In this document: in pieces, positions 37,952-48,300 of the stretch | How the letters are laid out: each line of letters opens with the position of its first letter | Numbering within the stretch: the first letter of the stretch is position 1 | Origin: Apostichopus japonicus | Taxonomy: Eukaryota > Echinodermata > Holothuroidea > Aspidochirotida > Stichopodidae | Assembly (NCBI RefSeq): GCF_037975245.1 | Contig: NC_092568.1 | Location: 28,206,501 to 28,270,500, forward strand | Direction: 5' to 3' | Length of the DNA: 64,000 nucleotides | Notes under the pieces: model-generated | Seen by the model: the letters and a program-made list of their open reading frames with translations, nothing else | Databases searched by the model: none | What the model was told of the DNA's origin: nothing | Program-made: the position numbers and the translations under genes

Positions 37952-39331
37952 TTAATGCCCATTCTCGAGCCTAAAAAGATACGTTTTCAAGTGCTTCTTA
38001 AAAGTGTCAATATGTGTGATATTTCTTAAGTGATGGGGAAGAGAATTCCAGAGTTTAGGACCTGCAGCACTAAAAGAACAATCTCCATATGTGACTTTGT
38101 TAGTATGAGGAATGAATAGAGAAAGATGACTTTGGGACCGTAATGCCCTAGCTGGCGTGTAGCGTTTAACTAAATCAGACATGTAACTCGGAGATTGATC
38201 ATTAAGAATACGAAAAACGTGCAGAATGAGTTTGTAGTCTATCCGGCGATGAATTGGTAACCAATGCAGGTCACGGAGTACAGGAGTAATGTGTTCGTAA
38301 CGACGGGTTCTGGTGATGATTCTGGCAGCCGTATTCTGGACCCTCTGTAGTTTTTTGATTGAGGAGCATGACGTTCCATTCAGGAGAGCATTACAGTAAT
38401 CGAGACGAGATGTAACCAGCGAATGGACAAGTGACTTGGTTACCTCCTCGTTAAGGGATGGACGAATTCTCCCGATGATACGTAATTGGTTATAGCAAGA
38501 CCGACTAATTAAATTGATATGGTTTTCCATAGACAAATATGAGTCAAATAACACACCAAGATTCCGTACTGATGACGAGGGTGGAATGACATCATTGCCC
38601 ATTCTCAATGAAGGAAGGTGGATCGTTCGTTTGCTATGTTTTGAATGGAAAAATATCACGTCTGTCTTGTCATCGTTAAGCTTAAGCATGTTATCAGCCA
38701 TCCATTTTCTGACATCTTCAAGACATGTCTCCAATATATGTAGAGGATTAATTGCATCAGGAGAATCAAGTGGCTTAAACGAAAGGTAAATTTGGGTGTC
38801 GTCAGCATACATATGGTAATCAAGGCCATGCTGCCTTATAAGATCGCCCAGTGGTTTAGTATACATGGTGTATAACTTTGGTCCTAGTACTGATCCCTGG
38901 GGAACACCATATTTAAGTAACAGAGGTGTAGATTTTATATTATCAATGATGACGGACTGGCGTCTATTTTGAAGATAAGAAGTCATCCATTTTAAGGCGT
39001 TTCCGGTTATCCCATACACATTACGAAGCCGATTTAGCAAAATTGAGTGATCGATGGTGTCAAATGCAGCAGATAAATCCAGTAAAACTAACGCTACTGC
39101 CTTTCCGTCATCTATGTTATGCATGATGTCGGAATGTACCTTGATTAGGGCTCTTTCGGTCGAATGTAACTTGGTATAGGCACTTTGATATTTTTCTTGA
39201 AGTTGGTTGTCGTCCATGTACTGATCGAGGCGCCGAGCAACAACTTTCTCTAATACCTTTGACAAGAAGCTAAGGTTTGAGACAGGACGGTAGTTTTCAA
39301 GGATATTCTGATCTAGGGTTGCCTTCTTCAA
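37952..39331 (-). CDS. LINE reverse transcriptase ORF (459 aa)
   Basis: Encodes the RT fingers (NYRPVSNLSFLSKVLEKVV), LLDLSAAFDTIDHSILL with the first catalytic Asp, YGVPQGSVLGPKLY, and YHMYADDTQIY with the catalytic Asp pair. The usual CR1/L2-type C-terminus follows, with LHWLPIHRRIDYKLI and AAGPKLWNSLPHHLR. No stop codons inside. Confidence 0.9.
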   Translation of the reverse strand: MKKATLDQNILENYRPVSNLSFLSKVLEKVVARRLDQYMDDNQLQEKYQSAYTKLHSTERALIKVHSDIMHNIDDGKAVALVLLDLSAAFDTIDHSILLNRLRNVYGITGNALKWMTSYLQNRRQSVIIDNIKSTPLLLKYGVPQGSVLGPKLYTMYTKPLGDLIRQHGLDYHMYADDTQIYLSFKPLDSPDAINPLHILETCLEDVRKWMADNMLKLNDDKTDVIFFHSKHSKRTIHLPSLRMGNDVIPPSSSVRNLGVLFDSYLSMENHINLISRSCYNQLRIIGRIRPSLNEEVTKSLVHSLVTSRLDYCNALLNGTSCSSIKKLQRVQNTAARIITRTRRYEHITPVLRDLHWLPIHRRIDYKLILHVFRILNDQSPSYMSDLVKRYTPARALRSQSHLSLFIPHTNKVTYGDCSFSAAGPKLWNSLPHHLRNITHIDTFKKHLKTYLFRLENGH

Positions 39332-39359
39332 ATGAGGTCGAATGTGCGCGTACTTGAAG

Positions 39360-39986
39360 TTATCGGGTACGAAGAGATATGTTTATCAGTGATGTAATAA
39401 TCGGTAGTAGAGGCTCCAGGCAATCTTTGAGTAACCAGGTAGGAATAGGATCCATTTCACAGGATGTGTTACTGGATTTGTTTATAATGTTTCTAATCTC
39501 ATCATCGGTTGCAGGATCAAAATTTGACAGATTGATCATGACATCGGCAACTGAGTCCCCTTCGACAGGCGTATCATGGCAGTTTATTAAATTGTCACGG
39601 ATAGATGATATTTTGTTAACATAAAACTCACCGAATTGGTTGGCAAGCTCTTTAGCTGATGTATAACACGGAAGTAGGACGGAAGACTGTTCACCCAACA
39701 AATGTCGGGCAACCCTATATATGCCCTTCGTGTCTCCGCGGCATTCTGTAAGTTTACTCACATAGTAATTCCTGCGAGGACTGACCAAGAGCTTGTTGAC
39801 AACTCTACATTGTTCTCTATAAATTTGACGATGTATTTCCAGACGATGCTTCAACCAAGTTCGCTCCAGCCTCCTACGTTCTTTTTTTGCTATATGTAAC
39901 TCATCAGTACACCAAGGAGAATGTGGTCTAAGAATTATGGTTTTATGACACAGTGGTGCGTGAAGATCAATAAACTTAGACGCCAT
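39360..39986 (-). pseudogene. Upstream part of the LINE ORF, frameshifted
   Basis: Encodes the connector between endonuclease and RT (PWCTDELHIAKKERRRLERT, then SCEMDPIPTWLLKDCLEPLL). It runs out of frame just before the segment that should lead into PDNFKYAHIRPHLKKA. The first four residues are host sequence. Confidence 0.8.
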
Positions 39987-40419
39987 CAGATGGTCACATC
40001 ATGTCTTTCTGTTTGTTTTTTATATGTTAGTTTTTTGTACAGTATATATCCTTAGTGATCAAGTAGTCACAAGGGTCGGATTAAGCTTGTTTGTTTGGAG
40101 GGGAGGGGGGTAATTGTTGGGGCCCTTTCAGCATAACCCATGGTCGTGACAGTAGCCATTTCTTTTTTAGCTCTCGTTAGATTATGTGTAACAAGTGCGC
40201 AACAAGTTATACATACTTGATTATTTGACTGACTGTAGTCTTGATGATATCACATATGTGTATTAAACCGCAGTTTAGGTCAAAGAGGTCACCCGGACGC
40301 AGATTTAAATGGCTTTCAAATGTTCACATGTAATTCATTGTTCAAAGTAACGTCACCACCTATCAGGGTTAACCATGCCTGTAGAGTAGAACACCATATA
40401 CTTGTCGGCGTTACGGAAC

Positions 40420-41100
40420 TAAAAAAGTGCACATATTCCACAGAGCAATCGTTCAAATGCTCAATATAACAATTGTGTTAATACTTAGTTTTTAAACAAT
40501 CGTTTAATTGCATTGAATAATGATTGTTTGAATACTTCATACCCCAATCGCTTAATGATTCTCTTTAAAATTATTTTTTAAAGGCATCGAAGACTCGCCC
40601 CAAACCGCGTGCCGCCTCTGAAAAAAAGTTAACTTTCCGTTGCTTGCAAGTGAAGTTTTTTTTTCTTGTCGCTATAAAATGCACACATTAATGAAACGTG
40701 TTACCTTGTTATCTGCATCTGATATGTCAATCGCTGCTTTGTACACTGTGTTGTGGGCATTGGGCCGCATAGCTGCATGTAGTGACTGTATACTAGTGTC
40801 TAATTACCGACGGTAGCAAGATGTGTGGATTTTCTGGGATCAAAGATGGTGTCGAAACTAGGTCAGATTACCGGCATCAGACGTTTTTTGTGCGCGAGTC
40901 TTCACTCCCTTTAATTATTTGATGCATCAATCGTTTAAATACTCTATATCACCGCTGTTGAAATACCGTACACATAACAATCTTTGGAAACTCCATATAA
41001 CGGCTGCGTAATCACTTATAGAAAACAATATCTAAATTATACTCTATATAATAATCTTTTAACTACTATATATAGCGATGGTTTAAATACTCTTATATAT
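40420..41100. repeat. A+T-rich interspersed minisatellite-like block
   Basis: Irregular repeats of CAATCNTTTAACTACT-ATATA type, interrupted by the TTAA MITE at 40578-40914. Related blocks are at 44680-45010 and 53985-54250. Confidence 0.55.
40578..40914. mobile_element. TTAA-bounded MITE, second copy
   Basis: Ends TTAAAGGCATCGAAGACTCG and GCGAGTCTTCACTCCCTTTAA-type, bounded by TTAA. Reverse-complement homologue of 21666-22032. Confidence 0.7.
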
Positions 41101-41104
41101 CACC

Positions 41105-42580
41105 ACTGTTGCATGGGCGTCAATCCAGGGGGGGGGCAGGGAAACACACCCCCCACATTTTGATGGGTGAGGAAAACAATATCAAATGTCCCCCACACAT
41201 TTGGGAAAAGAGTAGTGTCGTGGCTCTATTTGGTTAGGGCTTACACATCTCAGGATTCATATAATCGAATATCACTCAATGTTGCTGAATGGAGAATTCC
41301 ACCCAGATCTCGTGAGTTAGTACCCTGAGCTCTCCAACAATCTTAAGCTTAGTCTGCCTTTTTTTCGAGGCCAGTTCCAGTTGTCGTCGGTTGAAGGGTA
41401 TAGACAAATATTCAAGTCGATGAATCCAGCGGTACGGGCTATGTTTGGTGAAGTCGAAGCTCTCTTGCGGTTGCTCCTCGTCTCCTCCGCCAGTTCGACG
41501 GAAGCCGAGAAATCTTTTAGTGCTTTGAGGCGTTTGAAGACAAGGCTACAGAGCACCATGACTCAACAGAGGCTGAACCATGTGATGGTGTTCAATATTC
41601 ATCGCGAACGTCTAGCCCAGTTGAAGCCTGAGGAGTTAGCAGAAAGGTTTGTTGGTTCCTCGGTTTACAGACGCCGCATCTTCGGGCGATTCCAGTGGAA
41701 AACTAGTGCGCTCCGTCATTATCACAAGAGACAGCACTTCATAGCTAGAGCCAAAGCCTGTGCATAGTTGTTATTTAGTTGTAGATGTTACAAAGACGGT
41801 GCCCGTTCCCTAATACTGGGAAAATTAAATAGGGAGCATATTCCGTGGCAGCGCATCCCATGTTACCTTGTTGATGAGTGATACCGGAGTTTACTACACA
41901 GTGAAAACACTGGGTACACGCATGCAGGGACGTCGCTAGAGAGGATGTGGGGTATCTTAGCCCCAAACTTGGTAAAACTGACGATAGTTGGAAATTGGAG
42001 TGCGACAGTCGGAATTTCCGACAGTCGCACTCTAGTTTATCAAGGCCTATTCATTTATCCCTGTGATTGTGCATGACCTAAGAAGATTGAAAAATTTCGG
42101 TCAAATCTGACCTTTAACCTGTCATATTTACCACGTTTTCCTTGCCACTTTGGGAAGTTGTATCTCGCGATTCTTATACTCCATCGTACAAAACTTGGTT
42201 TGATTTTGAATACTACAAAAAAAATGCCTAATAGAACTACCTTCATAGGCGTAGGAGCCCAATATGATTGGGGGGGGGGGGGTTGTAACGACTTGCCCGA
42301 AAAATATAACCAATTTTTGGTTGCATGCGCGCGTTCCACATGAAAATGTGCATTTCATATAGGCATGCAACGGTTTTAAATCGCATGCAAATAACATACA
42401 ATCATTTTCCGTCTTATTACCCATTTCTTTCAGTAGGTGCCCAAACAAGTTATCAGCATATTGCCCGAATTTTCACAAAAATATTTGGTTGGGGTGGGGG
42501 GGTGGGCTAATTAGTTTGTGAAATGAGTGCCAGTGCCGGTACAATGTATCGCAAAAAGTTCGGAACAAAAGTGCAGTCGC
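41105..42580 (+). mobile_element. hAT transposon remnant, right inverted copy
   Basis: Reverse-complement partner of 25130-26680, with the same order of landmarks: GCGTCAATCCAGG end, transposase tail, hairpin at 41998-42032, and the GTGAAATGAGTGCCA end. Confidence 0.7.
41282..41767 (+). pseudogene. hAT transposase C-terminus with a nonsense codon
   Basis: Same protein segment as the left copy and without its 2-base insertion: GYRQIFKSMNPAVRAMFGE runs straight into LLVSSASSTEAEKSFSALRR. But the Trp codon in the upstream part is TAG here (near 41316), so this copy is also dead. The two copies carry different lesions. Confidence 0.8.
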
Positions 42581-42835
42581 GACCTAGCAACCTGGTTTAA
42601 CATGCTGGCGTTTGACGACTTTTGGCCAAATTTATTAAGCTTGCTATACAAACTCGAATCTGGGCTGTGCCTAATTAGACAGTTATTAAAATTATTAATA
42701 ATGGCGTATGAGGAAATGCACCATTTTGTGGTATGACTTCCAGGACGGCAAGTCGAGAAACTCACATGCAGTGGCGGCAGATAGCTTCCTTCGACTATAT
42801 GTCCGGGGACATTTTGGGACATCGTTCCTATAGGT

Positions 42836-43180
42836 CAGGGGTGGGCAACCTACAGCGCGCGGGCCACATGCGGCCCGCCAGTGACTTTTTTTTGCGGCCC
42901 TTGAGATGTCTCAAGAAAAAGGGAAAAAATCAATCTATTTTAGATCATCACCAAAAACGAGCTAGCTGCTTAAAATTTATCTGCACTAATGATGCTGTCA
43001 GGTTGGTCTATTATCACCATTAATTATCAACTGGATTGTATTGACATTATGCTTTTGTGAATACAGATTAGTACACACTCCTATTGCTTGAACGTCCTCG
43101 GAATCAAAGGTTTGAAATCAACAGCAGGTCGTACATTCCTAAAATCTGGCCTATTCATTCAAAAAGGTTGCCCACCCCTG
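42836..43180. mobile_element. Non-autonomous hAT element, 15-bp perfect TIRs
   Basis: 345 bp bounded by CAGGGGTGGGCAACC and its exact reverse complement. The 8 bases outside each end (CTATAGGT, CAATAGGC) match at 6 of 8, consistent with an aged target-site duplication. The inner GCGGGCCACATGCGGCCC block and these ends resemble Charlie-type hAT elements known from vertebrates. Confidence 0.85.
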
Positions 43181-43260
43181 CAATAGGCCTATACATAGGC
43201 GTACGAGGCGGGGGGGGGCAGGGGGCAAAAGTCCTGAAAAATTCGAGCAGCCTAAGAGGA

Positions 43261-43262
<2 letters not shown>

Positions 43263-43326
<64 letters not shown>
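43263..43326. repeat. (TA)n microsatellite
   Basis: Uninterrupted alternating TA of about 64 bp. It opens a spurious Tyr/Ile frame. Confidence 0.95.
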
Positions 43327-43329
<3 letters not shown>

Positions 43330-43979
43330 GTAGCTTGCCCGAATCTTTTTCATTTTTTGCCCCACAACGCCGTGGAAAGCGTTTGTGTTTGCGTTTGCGT
43401 TATTTGTTTTGTGACAGTAATATTAACATAGGCCTAATGATCCGAATATTTCCGTGAAACACCACCGTAGGCGCAGTTCATCTGGGCTACCACGCTTTTT
43501 GCACTATCGCCCAAAATTATTAACAGGGAACGCCGCTCACAGTCTTGGTGACATGCATGCATGTAGATTAGCAGTCTCTGAAGTAAAAAAAAACAGCAGT
43601 AAACATTTTTTTCTAACTAGTCAACTGTTTACCTGGACATCCCCGACATGAGTGTATATAAGAAACATTTTCTTTTTCATGGATGGTGGGGGGGGTGCCT
43701 ACAAGTCTAAAAGTACAGGTTTATCATATTCTTTGTTATTTTGTATACTTTTCTGTGAGACAAATTGCAGTCTCACCCGACACAGCGACATTTTCCCGCC
43801 TACAATGTGTGTTTTTCTTGAGGTAGCTGAGTACTGTGTTAAAATAATAAATACGGTAAAAAATATACTGTCCTATTTTCCCCCTTTAAAGTGATTTTAC
43901 CATTTTTTCTTCTTCTAATTTACCAAATTTTTGGGGGAAGTGTAAATTTCTTAACGTGAGATTATAAAATAAAGAATGT

Positions 43980-44620
43980 ATAGATGTAACTTGCAAGGCC
44001 TCAGAAGTGCCATTTCCGGCAATCTGAGAGGCATTTTTGCCAAAAGTTTCCTTCTACGCGCCAACCGATGGTGGCGCTCCGCTTAGATAGTGTCACGGGA
44101 ACTTTCGGGCATAAAATTGTTTGCCCCCAAACCGAAATGGTCCCGTACGCCTATGGGCCTATATATGAGGCCCTGGGGTCATTCCTTGACCGACTTGGTG
44201 CGATATAATGTTACATGTGCCCATTTCGAAATAAATATATTCACAGATTGTTAGTTGTCATGGGTTCGAACAAATGGGGTATTCTATCCTGAAACATAAG
44301 GCAAAATGGGGCTTGGTTTCCAGTTCGCAGCATCATTTGTCAACTTGCACTGGGTTCTAATGTTCATGTCAATTGGAAACACTAATAAAAGAAATAATCT
44401 ACCAAAAATGAAGGTCGCATGAACTTTATTGCAGATTTCCTGAGTGACGAATTTGCAATTTTCTCCCGAAATCACGCAACTAGATGGCTGCTATCCATCC
44501 TGGCAATTGCCATCTCCAGCGATTTAGCAGGTATTGAAATCTGAAATTTTCTTGGTACGCTGCGCGCCAACTGATGGTGGCGCTCCGCTTAGATAGTATT
44601 TACGGCCGGAATACTCGAAT
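43980..44620 (+). repeat. Two partial family A MITE copies
   Basis: About 43980-44095 and 44496-44615 each contain the CCATTTCCNGC-to-GGTGGCGCTCCGCTTAGATAG core of family A without clear termini. Between them, 44270-44460 is the inverted partner of 24600-24790. Confidence 0.6.
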
Positions 44621-44679
44621 CGATTACCCCCCCCCCCCCCACGTTTCAAATCGGATTGACGCCCCTGCACTGTTCAAAT

Positions 44680-45010
44680 AGCACTGTCTATAAATACCAA
44701 TCTTTGGACCCTCAATATGATGATTGTGTAAATTACTTTAGAAGCAATCATTTAATGATATCTTAATGATATAATAACAATCTTTCAACTACTTTATATA
44801 ATAATCATTTGATACTCTGTATAACGAATGATTAAATACTTTATAAAGCAATCGTTCTTTGGACACTATATGATGATTGTGTAAATACGTAACAATCTTT
44901 TAACTACTTTATATAACAATCTTTTAACTACTTTATATAACAATCCTTTAATACTCTATATAACGAATGATCAAATACTTTATAAAGCAATCGTTCGATG
45001 ACGCTCTATG
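44680..45010. repeat. A+T-rich repeat block upstream of copy 2
   Basis: Repeated units such as CAATCTTTTAACTACTTTAT and ACTCTATATAACGAATGAT. The same block precedes copy 3 (53985-54250), so it moved with the duplicated segment. Confidence 0.65.
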
Positions 45011-45376
45011 TATATTTGAAAGCCTGATATATAACCTGATGTGCACGAGCCTACAGTGTTCGGCACTAACTTTGTGCCATCTGACAGACACAGTTAGTTC
45101 TTCAATAGTAGTCTCTTTTTAACCTAATTAAACAAATGTTGTCAGTAGCTTGGTCTACGGCCTGCCAAAGTTTAACAGATTTCGTCGTTGCGTTAACTGT
45201 TGTGATGGTTGGTGATCGGATCTAACCTAAAAATTGCCTATGTACGATACACATGAAGTAGGTACAGTACATATAGGATTAACTACATCGTTATAGCATG
45301 TGAGTACATCTGGCAACGTCGATCGAGCATTTCTATAGCCTCCACCTGACTGAGTATCAACAATAGTTAAAGAAAT

Positions 45377-48300
45377 ATGGGGAACAAAAATAGCCGTAAA
45401 AGACAAACTGATTCTTGTCCTAGTCACACCAATGGAGGTAAGTTTAACGACTAAAAATGCGATATTGTTATGATCATATAGGCTTACGTATGTATGGCTT
45501 AATTATACTATGGATTCCAAAGCTGTTTCAAATGTTGTATACCTAGAATAGGCATGTCTTACAAATATTGTAATATGACATCACACGATCATACTGCGAT
45601 GTCTTAAGAGGGGGTTTACTTTTTTTTTGTTCGGCATTATTAATTTGCTGGTATCATGATAGTGTCGTATATGTCGATAATGTGTTATGTTTACTGTCTC
45701 ATTTATTGGTAAAAGTAAAACGTTCATTCGTTAACTAAACGTAACAGCGAAACGCTGAATATCCAGAATTGATTTATGATTCGGTGAACTAGCAATGACC
45801 TGTTTTACCATCAATTAAAATGATAAAAAAATTGGAAATGGGCTTTGTACCTCATGCAATCAACTAAACTGTGTGAATGCCAATTATGGCAGGACACCTA
45901 ACGAAACCGACCCAAATCAATTGCAAACATTTACGATCACTGAAAGTAAGCAACGTTCTTTTTCGAAATGTTCGCAATTTTATAAAGGTTATAAAGGTAG
46001 ACAATGTTTGCCTCACTTCATCAATTGTGCATTTGTACGTTAATTTAAAGTAGGCTATACTATCTAATTCGAATTAGCTGATCAACTGCTGTGCAGCAGG
46101 TTAATCGATTTAATTCGGAATAAGTTTCCGTTCTATCGTAATTCCCTTGAAATACTACAGAAACTGTTTACTGTACTTTCTGACCAGAACTTTTCTTTAC
46201 CCTCAAACTACCCAATACGTAAACGATAATTGTCAATCATGGTTTCTATTTTAGATGACTATAACATGCCTCCACCGTCTATACAAAATGAATGTCTGTG
46301 CTCTCAGCCAGGTACTAACTATGAAGACAAATCAAATGTTATGTCGTTTTGCACTCAGTGCTATGAGAATTATGAAAAGGTACTTGGCTGTCCTTCAGAC
46401 ACATCATGGTACCATAGATACGATAAAGACCGCACTGAAGCAGTCTCTTCAACCAATATTGCCATTCAAGGTAGTAATCCAAAAGAAAACCAACATCAAA
46501 CATGTCTTAATGATATAAAGGCCCTATATTTGATGAAGTATATGATAAACTATCAAACCTTTCATCCATTTGTAATAAAACTGTTGTGGGAACTGTGTAT
46601 TTTCTAACACGTCTTCAGTTTTACAACGTTGTACTTGTATTGCTTCACTTTAATCATCAATGCCATTGGTTGTAAACATTTGTAGCAACTCTTGTGGTAT
46701 ATTGTTCATTCATTATAGAAATTGACAGTATAAGAATGAGTATAATGTATTTTATATCAATTGTACTGTATAGTTACATATGGAACACATGAGTACCATA
46801 ATATCCGATCTTACATACAGTGAGTCAAATCACACGATGAACATGAAACAGAGCAAAATGCCTTGAATGAAGCTATTAAGCTATTATAACTTTTAGTATG
46901 GCTTGCATACTGTATTTTTTCACAATTAAAAATGCAAAACTTCCATATTCACATGTGACAATGTGGTTATAGTTAATTATCAGTTCTAATGTGTTTAGCG
47001 TGATTTTATCGAAGAGATGTAAGACATTGTCAGGAAAATCTATTTACAGTATCTATTTTAAAGAGGGGTTTTTCATTCATTAGAGAGGGTTTGGTTCTGT
47101 AATGTTCTTTATTCAAAATTAGGTTTACAAATTTTGAGATTATTTGAGATATTACCTGTTGACCCCCATAATTGCTCCAAGTGTGACAACTAACAAGGGT
47201 CATAGGTGTATAAGTCAGCCACCACAGTATCAAGCCTCGAAAAACTGTTTTCATCTCTTTGACTGAGTATGCACTGTTCAAAATTATTTAAGCACATTCA
47301 GAAACTGAACTTTGACCAATGATGTTGGAAGTTGAAAGGTCTAAAGCCAGAAATTTTGAATTTTGACGCTGAAGGAAACCTGAATGTGATGTGACAAAAA
47401 TGTTTTTCTTGATTAAATAATTGTGTTTTTTTCTCTATACTTTATTCTAAATCTTATATTTTTTGCCAGAATCAAAATATCTTTGTTCTCATTCAATATA
47501 TGATTTACTTTTTATATATTTTTCTGAACCTTGTATTGTTGACAGCAACCAACCAAGCCAAGCCAAAGCCCCTCATGGATGTTGTAGTGAAACCAAAGGA
47601 GTCCACTGCCAGTAACACATCTAGTGACACTATTTCAGCTTTACCAGGTAGTAAACCAAGTGAAACTTCTACAAAGCACTCATCAAAGAAAGGTAAGTAG
47701 GATTTGTCCAACAAGAAGAATCCTTCTTTTTGATGAAATAAGACAAAACTTTATGCTAACCAGTGTCTAATATTGATGTCCACGAATAGTATAGGCTTCA
47801 TAATTGACGCACCTTCAGATATTACTAGCAACGATACAGTGGTCAACTTAAACTTTTTGCAGTCACGCAGAGTTCAATATTTCATGACTTTGAATCCATT
47901 TCAGGTATGTGCTGATCAAATTGTGTTTTTTTAAAGCTTTTAACATCCTCCCCTCAGCTTTGTACGTATTTTTGGCATTTGGAAATCTTACTCCCTAAGA
48001 ATAACCAATATGATCCCACTAGTCTCTGGGACCTGAACGTCTGAGCTTAGAGGCTCAGAGCATGAGCATCCAGAGTCAAGTGATGTATACTAACAGTTAG
48101 CTTATCGACAAATGCGTCAAGTTAGGAGTATGAAAGAACTTGACACGGCAGACATTTTGTGGTCAAATTCTCCTCAATTGTACGGTGCATAAGTACAGAA
48201 CCTTAAATAATTTGAGTTCATTATATTTCTGAGGCACTACGCATATGAAAAACACATACAGTTGAGTGATTTGGATTTTTCCTTGTGCGTCAATTATTAG

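Larger units (their letters stand above)
37490..39965 (-). mobile_element. 5'-truncated CR1/L2-type LINE
   Basis: Minus-strand non-LTR retrotransposon lacking its endonuclease. It is 5'-truncated at about 39965. Its 3' end at low coordinates has a TTATTA-type microsatellite tail (37471-37500). The equivalent position in the copy 2 flank (about 52740-52780) has no LINE, so insertion followed duplication or was lost there. The reverse transcriptase and C-terminal region are intact over 459 codons; the upstream part is frameshifted near 39360. Confidence 0.85.

Noticed and set aside
43084-43431. 115-codon ORF
   Set aside because: Runs through the (TA)n microsatellite and the end of a hAT element.
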